DNA of 64,000 bases from Alteromonas gilva (GCF_028595265.1 NZ_JAQQXP010000001.1:2232001-2296000), one strand, 5' to 3'. Positions 54,126-63,750 are shown, numbered from the stretch's first letter. Notes: a model not told the origin generated them from the letters alone. Made by a program: numbers and translations.

Positions 54126-54968
54126 CTAATATAGCTCTACATTTTTGATTATTTCTTTAACCAAATTTCTTAATACGGCCTCTTTAGATAACTCATTATT
54201 AATCAAAGATAGGTTATTAGAAACGATATGATCGTAAAGTGTCGGATCTGACTCAATTAGTTCATATTTCTCTTTGAGGTCAGACAGATCCGACTTTACA
54301 GGGATATAATTCTCCCAAGGTTTAAGGTACTGTTTTTCCCACCATAATTTTTCATTGTGTTCTGATGAGAAAAACACACGTTTAGAGGCTAAAAATAAGT
54401 ACGACTTGGTGCTATAAGTATGCCCCTTCAGGTCAAAAAAGTACTTATAATTTCCCTTAAGGTTTAAAACCGATGTGAAATTTTTGCCCTTTCGATCAAG
54501 CCAGCTAAATCTTTCAGTATTAATGTAATCAATATAAGGCGAACTCTCACACATTTTTATGTATTGTACGCGCTGAGGCTTTGAATTTTGTTTACCTAAA
54601 AAACCAAAGGACACCATTTTATTGCTGGATGGCATTTCATCATCAGCCAAGAGTTGGTCGATAATGCCCGAATATATGTCCCTGATAGTTTCAATAACAA
54701 AATGGTATTCGTGAAGGTTTATATCCACACTCTTTGTGATTCGTTTAATATTTAGGTTTTCATGAAAATGTGTGCATAAATCATTTGTAAAACTCATCAC
54801 ATCAACAGGGTTGATCTTGTAAGTTGCATCGAATGTTGTGAAATCAACAGACTTACACACCACTGTCGTTGACCCATGCCATGAGTAAAGTGACAAATCT
54901 ATTTTAACATTGGGTTGACTTATCAGTGATATAACGTGCTGAGTATAAATCTCTTTTGGTGTTTGCAT
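54126..54968 (-). CDS. glycosyltransferase family 90-like protein (CAP10-type)
   Basis: Protein of 280 residues, clearly AT-rich compared with its neighbours. The C-terminal half carries the GT90-like order: FTSVLNLKGNYKYFFDLKGH, then STKSYLFLASKRVFFSSEHN, WWEKQYLKPWENYIPVK and SDLSDLKEKYELI. These enzymes transfer xylose or other sugars to polysaccharide or LPS. Standing alone, away from any surface-sugar cluster and with shifted base composition, it looks acquired. The N-terminal 100 residues are not recognised. No membrane segment. The assignment rests on motif order only. Confidence 0.6.
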   Translation of the reverse strand: MQTPKEIYTQHVISLISQPNVKIDLSLYSWHGSTTVVCKSVDFTTFDATYKINPVDVMSFTNDLCTHFHENLNIKRITKSVDINLHEYHFVIETIRDIYSGIIDQLLADDEMPSSNKMVSFGFLGKQNSKPQRVQYIKMCESSPYIDYINTERFSWLDRKGKNFTSVLNLKGNYKYFFDLKGHTYSTKSYLFLASKRVFFSSEHNEKLWWEKQYLKPWENYIPVKSDLSDLKEKYELIESDPTLYDHIVSNNLSLINNELSKEAVLRNLVKEIIKNVELY

Positions 54969-55267
54969 GAATCCCAGAATACTGATTTTAATCTATTTTC
55001 GTAGCGCAAGGCTAGCTAACAAAATTGACGAAAGCAAGCGCTACACTTTGGTTGTTTATGTTTAGCTGATAAGCCAAGCTTCTCAATTGTTATCTTTTCG
55101 CCATTATAAAATCGTGGATTAATCAGAGCGCTATCTTCTATGTTCACATATGTAATTCTCACTACAAAATCTCGAGTTAGCGGCTCCCGGTAATGCGTAA
55201 TCTGATATCATAGTGTTTTTATTCGCCAGCGCTTTTTGCTGGCATTGGCAGTAGTTAGATTTCATCC

Positions 55268-56470
55268 ATGACTCAACCATCCGTTTTTACAGCACGCTTT
55301 GCCTGGTTTCTGGGTGGTCGCGGAATGTTTAGCACCATTGAATCAATTATGGCAGTCGCCTTTGCCTGGCACTTGTATGAGCGTACCGGCGATCCCTTTG
55401 ACCTGGCGCTTGTGGGGCTCTTTCAAATTGCGCCTGTTTATATTTTATTTCCGCTGACTGGCTGGGTGGTAGATCATGTTTCCCGCAGCAAAATATTGAT
55501 CGCAGGGGCCACTATGCAGTTGCTGGTATTAACCGGTTTTGCATTGTTGATGATGACTGCCGACTTTAATAAATGGTATCTGTTGGCACTCATAAGTGTA
55601 TATGGTTGTGGTAAAGCCTTTATGTCACCTGCCCTGCAGGCTACTTTGCCGAATCTAGTCGCGCCCCACTATCTTAATCAAGCCGTGGCCATAACCAGTA
55701 CGGTGTGGAACATTGCCCTCACCGTTGGCCCTTTTGTGGCAGGCGTACTCATAGCCTGGTTAGACCGCAACGTGTATTGGGTGCTCGTGGCAGCGGCCAT
55801 CGTCACCTTTACCTGTTTTATAAATATTCCCCACATGGACGCAGCCAATACCGCTAAGGGTAAACGGGATTTACTCGGAGGTTTGCGATTTGTAAAACAA
55901 AACCCCATCGTATTAGGCAGTCTAAGTGTCGATTTGTTTATAATACTGCTTGGCAGCGTAGTAGCGTTACTACCTGTTTACGCGGCTGATATTTTAAAAG
56001 TCGGGCCCCAGGGTTTAGGCTTGCTGCGCGCGATGCCTGCGGCAGGAGCAGTTCTAATGGGCGTGTATTTGTCGAGGTTTAAAACTGAATTTAACAATAC
56101 CGGCGCTACGCTGTTTGTATCGCTGGTAGTCTTTGCCTGTTCCATTCTGACCTTTGCCCTGTCCCAAAGCCTTTGGCTGACAGCGACTGCGTTATTTGTG
56201 TACGGCGCATCCGATATGATTAGCGTTGTGATCCGCGGTGCGGTAGTGCAATTGCACACGCCCAATGCCTTACGTGGTCGGGTAAGTGCTGCAAATTCGA
56301 TTTTTATTGCCTCATCAAACCAACTTGGTGATTTTCGTGCCGGTGCAACGGCTGCAGCTATTGGCCCGGTAAACGCAACACTCATTGGTGGTTGGTGTGC
56401 GCTGGCCATCGCCCTTTCCGGCGCGTATTGGTTTAAAGACTTACGTCAGCTAAAAACCTTAAAACAGTAG
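55268..56470 (+). CDS. MFS transporter, EntS-like exporter family
   Basis: Integral membrane transporter of 400 residues with about 12 helices. The start (MTQPSVFTARFAWFLGGRGMF) is followed by LYERTGDPFDLALVGLFQIAP, and the loop motif between helices 2 and 3 is present as GWVVDHVSRSKILIAG. The sequence ILKVGPQGLGLLRAMPAAGA and NALRGRVSAANSIFI fit the EntS/DUF894 type exporters, some of which export siderophores. The substrate here is unknown. Its 3' end overlaps the convergent dgkA by 12 bases. No clear ribosome site; about 300 bases upstream hold nothing recognised. Confidence 0.88.
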   Translation: MTQPSVFTARFAWFLGGRGMFSTIESIMAVAFAWHLYERTGDPFDLALVGLFQIAPVYILFPLTGWVVDHVSRSKILIAGATMQLLVLTGFALLMMTADFNKWYLLALISVYGCGKAFMSPALQATLPNLVAPHYLNQAVAITSTVWNIALTVGPFVAGVLIAWLDRNVYWVLVAAAIVTFTCFINIPHMDAANTAKGKRDLLGGLRFVKQNPIVLGSLSVDLFIILLGSVVALLPVYAADILKVGPQGLGLLRAMPAAGAVLMGVYLSRFKTEFNNTGATLFVSLVVFACSILTFALSQSLWLTATALFVYGASDMISVVIRGAVVQLHTPNALRGRVSAANSIFIASSNQLGDFRAGATAAAIGPVNATLIGGWCALAIALSGAYWFKDLRQLKTLKQ

Positions 56471-56830
56471 CGGATACAGGATAGCGGCCCAACAAAATAT
56501 TGCGAGCATGATGGCCATAAACACGGCTGCAGAGCCTATATCTTTGGCTTTACCGCTGAGCTCGTGCACTTCAGGGCCGATCCTGTCGACCACGGCTTCG
56601 ATGGCACTGTTAAGCAGCTCTACAATAATGATTAGCATTAAACTGCCAATCATAAGCACCCGCTCCGGCACAGTGACCTCCAGCCAGCAACTGAGGGCGA
56701 CACCGAATAAAAGTAACGCCAGTTCCTGGCGCACCGCTGGCTCACTGAAAAATGCGGCTTTCAGGCCCCTTAACGAATACCTTGTCGCATAGAATAGTCT
56801 TTTATATCCGGTAACTTTTGTGACAAACAT
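56459..56830 (-). CDS. dgkA: diacylglycerol kinase
   Basis: Small integral membrane enzyme of 123 residues that phosphorylates diacylglycerol to phosphatidic acid, recycling lipid from membrane-derived oligosaccharide synthesis. Three helices; catalytic stretch LKAAFFSEPAVRQELALLL and the signature ELLNSAIEAVVDRIGPEVHELSGKAKDIGSAAVF (split here into ELLNSAIEAVVDRI and KAKDIGSAAVF) are complete. Single gene, convergent with the MFS gene. Confidence 0.96.
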   Translation of the reverse strand: MFVTKVTGYKRLFYATRYSLRGLKAAFFSEPAVRQELALLLFGVALSCWLEVTVPERVLMIGSLMLIIIVELLNSAIEAVVDRIGPEVHELSGKAKDIGSAAVFMAIMLAIFCWAAILYPLLF

Positions 56831-56973
56831 ACCTGCCCTTCTTTACTACCAATCAGTGTGTTATAGCACAACTGCAAAGCACAATTGTGAATCTCTGGTG
56901 TACAGATTGCACAAGGTATTGGTTTACCTGCGATGGTTATGTCAGCCAGGCTTGTTCGGGATTATGCTAAGCT

Positions 56974-58107
56974 ATGGAATACATTGAACTTTTGACTACT
57001 AAACAGAGTATTTTAGCCGCCAGCTGTTTAGCGATAATTATTACCCTGTATATTTGTAAGCGCCTTTTTCTGGTGCGCTTGCGCGATCAAATGAGGCAAC
57101 AGGACACCGAACATAATCATTTTTATCAGGTGTTAATTCTTGCCCTCAATGCGCCTCTTAACCTTACCATACTGACGATTTTACTGTGGTTGGTTCGCTA
57201 CGGACTCACTGTGAGCGGGCTAATTACCAAAGAAGACACCAACATTATTGACCACGCCATCAAAGCAATGGTGATTGTTACCCTGGTGTTATTTATCGAG
57301 CGCTGGATTACTTACGCAATAAAGGTGTATGCCACACGCTCGCCGCTGCTCAATAACACTCGCAATATCGCCAGTGGCGCCATCCGTGCCTGCCTGATAG
57401 GTCTTGGTTTGCTATTGGTCCTGGGCTCAATGGGGATCTCGGTTACACCGCTAATTGCATCCCTGGGTATCACATCGCTGGCTGTCGCATTAGCCTTACA
57501 ACCCACCCTGGAAAACTTTTTCTCCGGGGTTCAAATTCTTATTGATAAACCCTTTCGTATTGGTGATTACATTGAACTAGAAAGCGGAGAACAGGGATTT
57601 GTCGACAAGATTGGGTGGCGCTCAACCTGGATAAAAATGCTCCCCAACAACATTGTTATCGTACCCAATGGCAAGTTATCGCAGTCGAAAATTATTAACT
57701 ACTACTATCCTGAAAAGGAACTGTCGGTGCCGGTTGAGGTGGGCGTTCATTACAGTTCTGATCTGGAGTTTGTTGAAAGGGTTACGCTTGAAGTGGCCAA
57801 TCAGGTGCTTTTCGAGCATGAATGGGGAGTGGAAAGTTACGATCCTTTTGTTGTTTTTCACACCTTCGACAACTCAAGCATCAACTTTACTGTTATGTTG
57901 CGTACCAAAGAGTACTTCAACCGTTTTTTTGTAAAGTCGACCTTTATTAAGGCGCTGCATCGCCGCTACAACGACGAAGGGATTGTTATCCCCTTCCCGA
58001 TCACGGCGTTAAATTTACAGCAGGAAGGCGCTGAGTCAGCCATGTCGGGTGGCGATAGCCAACAGGCAGCACTGCAAATGAATGCAGCGCTACAACCTAA
58101 ATCTTAA
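56974..58107 (+). CDS. MscS family mechanosensitive channel with extra N-terminal helices
   Basis: Channel of 377 residues. N-terminal helix ILAASCLAIIITLYICKRLF and three further helices, then the pore helix GISVTPLIASLGITSLAVAL followed by ALQPTLENFFSGVQI, the beta domain DKPFRIGDYIELESGEQGFV and IPNGKLSQSKIIN-type segment (VPNGKLSQSKIINYYYPE). The C-terminal tail is Ser/Gln-rich. Longer than the first MscS gene in this window and with a Leu/Ser-rich, less Gly-rich pore; homologous to the YbdG/YnaI-like group. Own promoter, divergent from dgkA. Confidence 0.93.
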   Translation: MEYIELLTTKQSILAASCLAIIITLYICKRLFLVRLRDQMRQQDTEHNHFYQVLILALNAPLNLTILTILLWLVRYGLTVSGLITKEDTNIIDHAIKAMVIVTLVLFIERWITYAIKVYATRSPLLNNTRNIASGAIRACLIGLGLLLVLGSMGISVTPLIASLGITSLAVALALQPTLENFFSGVQILIDKPFRIGDYIELESGEQGFVDKIGWRSTWIKMLPNNIVIVPNGKLSQSKIINYYYPEKELSVPVEVGVHYSSDLEFVERVTLEVANQVLFEHEWGVESYDPFVVFHTFDNSSINFTVMLRTKEYFNRFFVKSTFIKALHRRYNDEGIVIPFPITALNLQQEGAESAMSGGDSQQAALQMNAALQPKS

Positions 58108-58131
58108 TAGTCTTAAAAGTTGTGAACGTAC

Positions 58132-58158
58132 AACCCGCGCAGCCTGGCCCCGCGGGTT
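58132..58158. terminator. hairpin between mscS and usp genes
   Basis: AACCCGCG and CGCGGGTT form an eight-base stem with an eleven-base loop between convergent genes. No T tract. Confidence 0.5.
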
Positions 58159-58182
58159 ACCGTTAGCCGGTCGTCAGCCGAC

Positions 58183-58608
58183 TTATACTTTTACTGCCAG
58201 TAGATCGCACTCAATACCATGCAACACTGAATTGGCGGTTGAACCGAGCAGCAACTGCACGCCGCTTTGTCCGTGAGTGCCCATAACAATCAGATCGGTA
58301 CCAATTTTCTTAGCCGCTTCATGAATTTCTTCGGCGGCAGAACCAATAGCGACATGTAACTGTTCGCCCGGAATGCCATGTTCCCTGGCGATATCCTGAA
58401 GTTTACTGGTTGCCTGCTCACGTACTTCTTCAGAGAAATCGCGCTCTAAAAATAGCCCGTAGGGTTCAAAGTTGGTCTGCGGGTACGCTACATAAATTAA
58501 GCTTAACTTGTCTGGGGAACCGGCAAGTTCCAGCGCTTTTTTTACCACTTTAGTGTGTTCATTGGCGAACACATCAATGGGCACTAACACTTTATTGTAA
58601 GTTGTCAT
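58183..58608 (-). CDS. universal stress protein, UspA family
   Basis: Cytosolic protein of 141 residues. Start YNKVLVPIDVFANEHTKVV gives the first beta strand and nucleotide-contacting Asp; the C-terminal ATP-binding type signature is IVMGTHGQSGVQLLLGSTAN, ending LLAVKV. This Gly-x2-Gly-x9-Gly-Ser/Thr pattern suggests an ATP-binding (MJ0577-like) member. AAGGAGG is an excellent ribosome site seven bases before the ATG. Confidence 0.94.
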   Translation of the reverse strand: MTTYNKVLVPIDVFANEHTKVVKKALELAGSPDKLSLIYVAYPQTNFEPYGLFLERDFSEEVREQATSKLQDIAREHGIPGEQLHVAIGSAAEEIHEAAKKIGTDLIVMGTHGQSGVQLLLGSTANSVLHGIECDLLAVKV

Positions 58609-58708
58609 GGCAGCCTCCTTGGTTGGCTGTTTTCATTAACTTCAGTATATTCCAGTATGTAGAAATAAAGTTGATGTTCATCAATATTTCGTTATTTATG
58701 TCGCTAAA

Positions 58709-60343
58709 CTATGATACTGACTGGGTTTCTTTATTAACTTCTGCCAACGTATTAGCAGGTTTAAAGCTCGATGCACAGGCTTCTTTTAAATGCAGCTGAT
58801 AACATTTAGGGGCTTCGTCCTGGTTAATAAATGAACCTCGTTTGACTATCGGAAACACTTCGTCATAACGCATAACCGTATGCTGATCGACGCGCCGAAA
58901 AATATGCGTCCGGTTTAACTGGTCAGCACTACTGTGGCCCGTAGAAGATAAAATATCAACCATTGCCTTCACCGTTTTATGGTGAAACGTGGCCACCCGG
59001 GTACTCTTGTTTTCTACGTCGAGACCTTTATATAGTTTAGGATCCTGTGTGGCTACACCAGTTGGACACCTGTTGGTGTTGCACGACAAAGACTGCACGC
59101 AACCCAGTGCGAGCATCATGCCGCGCGCGCTGTTGCATAAATCGGCACCCAGCGAAAGGGTTTTCACTATCTGAAATGCGGTAATAATTTTACCTGACGC
59201 AATGATTTTAATCTTATCGCGTAAATCAAAGCCGGTTAGCGCATCATCAATAAATGCCAGGGCTTCGCGCAACGGAAAACCAATTGAGTTGGAATATTCC
59301 AACGGCGCAGCACCCGTGCCACCCTCACCGCCATCTACGGTAATAAAATCCGGTGTAATTCCGGTTTGCCGCATGGCTTTACACACCGCTAAAAACTCAC
59401 TTTTCCGACCGAGTGCCAGCTTAATACCAATGGGTTTTCCCTCTGACAATTTACGCAGTCGTTGAATAAACCTGAGCATCTCAACCGGTGTTGAAAAAGT
59501 GCTGTGGGTAGGCGGTGAAATAACGTCCTCGCCGGCGGTGACACCGCGAATTTCGGCAATCTCCGGGCTGTTTTTATGAGCAGGCAAAATGCCGCCATGG
59601 CCGGGCTTCGCGCCCTGGCTCAACTTAATCTCAATCATTTTAACGGCCGGGTGGCAGGCTTTCTCTGTAAACGCGAGTTCGTTAAAACTACCGTCTTTAT
59701 TGCGGCAGCCAAAATAACCGGTGCCGATTTGCCATACAATATCTCCACCGTTTTCAAGATGATAAGGGGTTAACCCACCCTCGCCAGTATTTTGGTAAAA
59801 CCCACCCAGCGACGCGCCTTTATTAAGGGCCAGCACGGCGTTTTTACTCAGTGAGCCAAAACTCATCGCCGACACATTTAAAATACTTGCTGAATAAGGC
59901 TTCTTGCAGTCGGGCCCACCAATAGTCACCCTGGGATCATCATCCATGTCCTCTACACTGAGCGCCGATAATGAATGACCAATCCACTCATACCCGGACT
60001 TATAAGTGTCGATTTGTGTACCAAAAGGGACACTGTCTAAACTCCCTTTGGCACGCTGATAAACAATCGACCGAAACATCCTGCTGATTGGCCTGCCACT
60101 GGTTTCTGTCTCCAGCAAATACTGCTGAAAGAACGGTCTGAAATCTTCAATAATCCAGCGTAAACGACCAATTAACGGAAAGTTGACTAATAACGAATGA
60201 CGACGCTGAAAAATATCAAAGCACGCTACGGCTAACAATAGGGCCGCAATGCAGGGCAACCACCATAGAACCGGCGCTAACCAGTACAGGCCCAGGCTCA
60301 CGATAAGCCCCGCAATCAAACTAATTATTATCTCCTGGCGCAC
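58709..60343 (-). CDS. FMN-binding glutamate synthase domain protein
   Basis: Protein of 544 residues: two N-terminal membrane helices (IIISLIAGLIVSLGLYWLAP, WWLPCIAALLLAVACFDIF) and a GltB-type TIM barrel with NVSAMSFGSLSKNAVLALNKGA, GEGGLTPYH, SQGAKPGHGGILPAHK, ISPPTHSTFSTP, VDGGEGGTGAAPLEYSNSIG and the Cys cluster C..SLSCNTNRCPTGVATQD that can hold a 3Fe-4S centre. It lacks the amidotransferase domain, so it is not a full glutamate synthase; the substrate is unknown. The GTG at 60343 has AAGGAG five bases upstream and begins one base after the CDF stop; an ATG 12 codons earlier would overlap that gene by 35 bases. Probably cotranscribed with the CDF gene. Confidence 0.9.
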   Translation of the reverse strand: MRQEIIISLIAGLIVSLGLYWLAPVLWWLPCIAALLLAVACFDIFQRRHSLLVNFPLIGRLRWIIEDFRPFFQQYLLETETSGRPISRMFRSIVYQRAKGSLDSVPFGTQIDTYKSGYEWIGHSLSALSVEDMDDDPRVTIGGPDCKKPYSASILNVSAMSFGSLSKNAVLALNKGASLGGFYQNTGEGGLTPYHLENGGDIVWQIGTGYFGCRNKDGSFNELAFTEKACHPAVKMIEIKLSQGAKPGHGGILPAHKNSPEIAEIRGVTAGEDVISPPTHSTFSTPVEMLRFIQRLRKLSEGKPIGIKLALGRKSEFLAVCKAMRQTGITPDFITVDGGEGGTGAAPLEYSNSIGFPLREALAFIDDALTGFDLRDKIKIIASGKIITAFQIVKTLSLGADLCNSARGMMLALGCVQSLSCNTNRCPTGVATQDPKLYKGLDVENKSTRVATFHHKTVKAMVDILSSTGHSSADQLNRTHIFRRVDQHTVMRYDEVFPIVKRGSFINQDEAPKCYQLHLKEACASSFKPANTLAEVNKETQSVS

Positions 60344-60344
60344 A

Positions 60345-61244
60345 CTATCTCCTTGATGGCTCTTCTGTTTCTGGTTCAATATGAATCATTACATCATACA
60401 GGTTAAATGTCTCTTTGAGACGGCTTTCAAACGCATGTGACAGTGAATGAGCGGCTGTCACCGACAGCAGCGGATTAACGACAATGGTTAGGTCGGCAAT
60501 GATTGCCTCCCCCATTGCCCGGCTGCGAATCGACGTGACCCGATGAATATCGCTGAACTCCTTTACTATGTTGGAAAGTTGATCAGGCGAAAAAATTTCA
60601 CGGGTTTTATCGGCGTCGACCAGCACGGGCAGTGCCTGCTGGAACAATTGCCAGGCTAACCTGATCACAACCGCTGCAACCACGAAGCAAAACAAGGTAT
60701 CTAACCAGTAGTACCCCATTGTGGCCAACTGCCAGCCAATAAGCACTGCCATTGAGGTCAGGACATCACTCAGGGTGTGTTTTGCATCAGCCGCAAGCAG
60801 GTGCGAATGAAGTAATTGGGCTTGTTTGGCTTCCCAGCGGCTTAGTACAACATTAACGGCTATAGCAATAACAAGAATAATCAACCCGGAACGGCTTTGC
60901 TCCACCACGTTGCCATGATTTTCAATGGCATATAAAACAAGCTCAATGGCAACCACTACTAACAATACCGACAGCATAAAAATGGCCAGATATTCAAACT
61001 TCTGGTGCCCGTAACGGTGAGAGTTATCGGCCGGCTTATGGCTGATACGTAATGCCACAACCGCAACAACGTTATTGAGTAAGTCGGTGAGAGAATGCAG
61101 CGCATCGGCAAGGATTACCGCCGATTGCGTAGCTGTACCCACAGCCAGTTTGGTAATACACAGGGCCAGGTTAACTGCGCCTTCTATTAACAATACCCGG
61201 GTTATTTTGTTACGCCGCTCGTTCAATTCTTGCCCCCTTGTCAA
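60345..61244 (-). CDS. cation diffusion facilitator (CDF) metal transporter
   Basis: Inner-membrane divalent-metal/proton antiporter of 299 residues with six helices. TM2 carries VILADALHSLTDLLNNVVAV and TM5 carries LAADAKHTLSDVLTSMAVLIG, giving the Asp/His metal-site pattern (HxxxD / DxxxHxxxD) of FieF/CzcD-type members. A C-terminal metallo-chaperone-like domain ends EPETEEPSRR. Starts with TTG; a second TTG at 61226 with GGGG upstream is equally possible. The metal cannot be determined. Lies immediately upstream of the glutamate-synthase-domain gene. Confidence 0.93.
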   Translation of the reverse strand: MTRGQELNERRNKITRVLLIEGAVNLALCITKLAVGTATQSAVILADALHSLTDLLNNVVAVVALRISHKPADNSHRYGHQKFEYLAIFMLSVLLVVVAIELVLYAIENHGNVVEQSRSGLIILVIAIAVNVVLSRWEAKQAQLLHSHLLAADAKHTLSDVLTSMAVLIGWQLATMGYYWLDTLFCFVVAAVVIRLAWQLFQQALPVLVDADKTREIFSPDQLSNIVKEFSDIHRVTSIRSRAMGEAIIADLTIVVNPLLSVTAAHSLSHAFESRLKETFNLYDVMIHIEPETEEPSRR

Positions 61245-61441
61245 TACACCCTGCCGCTAATTCCCGGCTGCCTAACCGGATGTTTTTGCTTTACTTACTG
61301 AAAATTTGACTTTTGTGTTATTGCGCGGTCAATTATTCAACGGTACTATCGCTATTTCGATAACATCGAAGTAACAACAATAATCCATACTAAAACAATA
61401 GCGGCGCCTACCGGCCCGTACAAAAAAGTTGTGTGCATAAA

Positions 61442-61912
61442 ATGGAAAAGTTAGAAGCCGTAAAACAGTTGGTCCGCGCCAACAATTACCAAAATAACGA
61501 TATCACCTTTAAGCAATGTCAAAAACTGGGCTTTACCGTTAACAGAGTAGGACTCGAGGTGTTTGCCCGTAAACTTCGTGCCATAGATAAGGCCGATACC
61601 CCGGCTAACCCCGGCGCGTTCGCACAACCCCAGGAGCACAGCCATAGCGGCAGTACATTGAGCTTCGAGAAATCATCCATTGAACTGGCTGAACGTCGCG
61701 ATTCAACGCCAGGCAATTCATCAGTGTCAGTTGCATCCAACATTACGCCTATCAATAAAGCCGAAATCCGGCGCCAGCCAGCAAGTGTCGATCCTATTGA
61801 ACGAAAACGAGAAATCACCTTCGAGCTTGGTACCATAAAAGTCCGTGAATACGAACTCTTGCAGGAACTCAACAGCTTAGCTCATACCGAACAGACTGCC
61901 GGAGCCTATTAG
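61442..61912 (+). CDS. hypothetical protein
   Basis: Protein of 156 residues, not recognised. The N-terminal 40 residues (LEAVKQLVRANNYQNNDITF, then KQCQKLGFTVNRVGLEVFAR) look helical and basic, like a small DNA- or protein-binding domain. A Ser/Pro/Gln-rich middle of low complexity follows, and a helical C-terminus (ERKREITFELGTIKVREYEL). No signal or membrane segment. ATG 61442 is chosen over a GTG three codons earlier. It lies alone between the CDF gene and the antiporter, with its own upstream gap of about 200 bases. Confidence 0.6.
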   Translation: MEKLEAVKQLVRANNYQNNDITFKQCQKLGFTVNRVGLEVFARKLRAIDKADTPANPGAFAQPQEHSHSGSTLSFEKSSIELAERRDSTPGNSSVSVASNITPINKAEIRRQPASVDPIERKREITFELGTIKVREYELLQELNSLAHTEQTAGAY

Positions 61913-62110
61913 TAATAAGGTTGTTAGTACGGCAATTCAGTTTATGCTATCGCGCTATTAGGCGATTTTGCCTGACCTTATTGTCGCGGCAATTAATCCC
62001 CCGGGCTTTGGCTTAAATCAAACAATCGTCAATTTAGATCAAACTATTTTGCCAGTTATAAAGTTCTCGTGATATTTTGATATTCAAAGCTAATCAGCCG
62101 CTACTATTTA

Positions 62111-63697
62111 ATGGAATATACTTTTTTACTGTTTGCATTCGTCTGTGGGCTTGGGGTTAAACTTGTTGGTATCCCACCCCTTGTCGGATATTTGGTCGCC
62201 GGTTTTTTATTAAACGCAGCCGGATTTTCAGCCACGCCTGCCATCACTACATTTGCCAATCTTGGCATTACGATAATGCTGTTCACCATTGGTTTAAAAC
62301 TGAATCTTAAAGATCTGTCAAAGCGAGAGGTCTGGGTTGGTAGTGTCAGCCATACGTTACTATGGGTGGTGGTCGTCACCGCATTGCTCATTGGTCTTGG
62401 CACGGTTGCCAGTGCTATGTCGGGGCAGATAGATTGGCAAAATGCGGCGTTAATCGCGTTTGCGTTGTCGTTTAGCAGTACCGTGTGTGTAGTCAAAGTG
62501 CTCGAAGAAGCCGGTGAAGCCAAAACCCGTCACGGTAAACTGGCGATTGGTGTACTGGTTATGCAGGATATCTTTGCGGTTGTCTTTTTAGTGGTGGCAA
62601 CAGGTAAAATACCCACCCTGTGGGCGCCATTATTACTGCTAATTATTCCCCTGATGCCGCTCCTCAAACGCGTGCTCAACGAATCAGGGCATGGTGAGTT
62701 ATTGCCACTCACCGGCTTTATTTTTGCCCTGGGTGGCTATCATGTTTTTGAACTGGTCAATATAAAAGGCGATCTGGGCGCCTTGGTCTTTGGTTTATTG
62801 TTTGCACCTCACCCTAAATCTACCGAGATGGCCAAGTCGTTACTGGCCTTTAAAGATCTATTTTTGATTGGTTTTTTCCTGTCGATTGGCCTGACCGCCT
62901 TGCCCGATCTGAACATGCTATTGATGTCGTCGTTGCTGATATTATTAATGCCACTTAAATTTATCTTGTTTTTCTGGCTATTCACTCGTTTACAGCTGCG
63001 TGGCCGCACGGCGTATTTAGGCGGGCTGGTATTATCTAACTACAGCGAATTTGGTCTTATCGTGGGTGCCCTGGCGGTAAGCCTCGGTATGTTAAGTGAA
63101 AACTGGCTGGTTATTCTGGCCGTTGCGACCTCGGTATCCTTTGTGATCACCAGTATCGTTTACCGCTACTCGCACAGTATTTATCAACGAATAAAAGACA
63201 TCGTCAAACGTTATGAGAACCCGGTAAGACTACGCGAAGACGTTTATCCCGAAATAACCCGGGCTAAAATTCTGGTAGTTGGCCTTGGTCGGGTCGGTAT
63301 CGGTGCTTTTACGTCACTGGATAAAGTGGCTAACGCCCGCGTATGGGGAATGGATGCCGACCGCAATAAGGTAAAGCGCATGCAAAAGAACGGCTTGAAT
63401 GTCATCAATGGTGACGGCGAAGACGTTGACCTGTGGGAGAACCTTGATATCCGTCACGTGCAGCTGGTGCTGCTGGCACTTCCTTCTATTGAGGATGCCA
63501 TCAACATTACCAAACAGCTTAAAAACGCCGGTTACCGGGGCAAAATCGCCGCAATTGCCCGCTATGAAGATGAGGTGACGGCACTGTCTGACAGCGGCGT
63601 CGATAAAGTCTTTAACTTCTTCACCGAAGCAGGATTAGGTTTTGCGGAAGAGAGTTTGTCGCTGGTAGATACCCAACAGCAACCGTTAAAATCCTAA
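62111..63697 (+). CDS. CPA2 family cation/proton antiporter with RCK (TrkA-N) domain
   Basis: Membrane protein of 528 residues, Kef/YbaL-like. About 12-13 helices in residues 1-370: GVKLVGIPPLVGYLVAGFLL, FTIGLKLNLKDL, FALSFSSTVCVVKVLEEAGE, VLVMQDIFAVVFLVVATG and GLVLSNYSEFGLIVGALAVS. A cytosolic Rossmann RCK domain starts at KILVVGLGRVGIGAFTSLDK and contains GMDADRNKVKRMQKNG and NGDGEDVDLWE. It exchanges K+ or Na+ for H+ under nucleotide control. Unlike E. coli KefC there is no adjacent KefF-type quinone oxidoreductase, so glutathione gating is not indicated. Confidence 0.93.
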   Translation: MEYTFLLFAFVCGLGVKLVGIPPLVGYLVAGFLLNAAGFSATPAITTFANLGITIMLFTIGLKLNLKDLSKREVWVGSVSHTLLWVVVVTALLIGLGTVASAMSGQIDWQNAALIAFALSFSSTVCVVKVLEEAGEAKTRHGKLAIGVLVMQDIFAVVFLVVATGKIPTLWAPLLLLIIPLMPLLKRVLNESGHGELLPLTGFIFALGGYHVFELVNIKGDLGALVFGLLFAPHPKSTEMAKSLLAFKDLFLIGFFLSIGLTALPDLNMLLMSSLLILLMPLKFILFFWLFTRLQLRGRTAYLGGLVLSNYSEFGLIVGALAVSLGMLSENWLVILAVATSVSFVITSIVYRYSHSIYQRIKDIVKRYENPVRLREDVYPEITRAKILVVGLGRVGIGAFTSLDKVANARVWGMDADRNKVKRMQKNGLNVINGDGEDVDLWENLDIRHVQLVLLALPSIEDAINITKQLKNAGYRGKIAAIARYEDEVTALSDSGVDKVFNFFTEAGLGFAEESLSLVDTQQQPLKS

Positions 63698-63750
63698 AGT
63701 CTGGCTATACTTCAACAGCTTGCGACGCTGCCGCTTTTACAGTGCACTGC

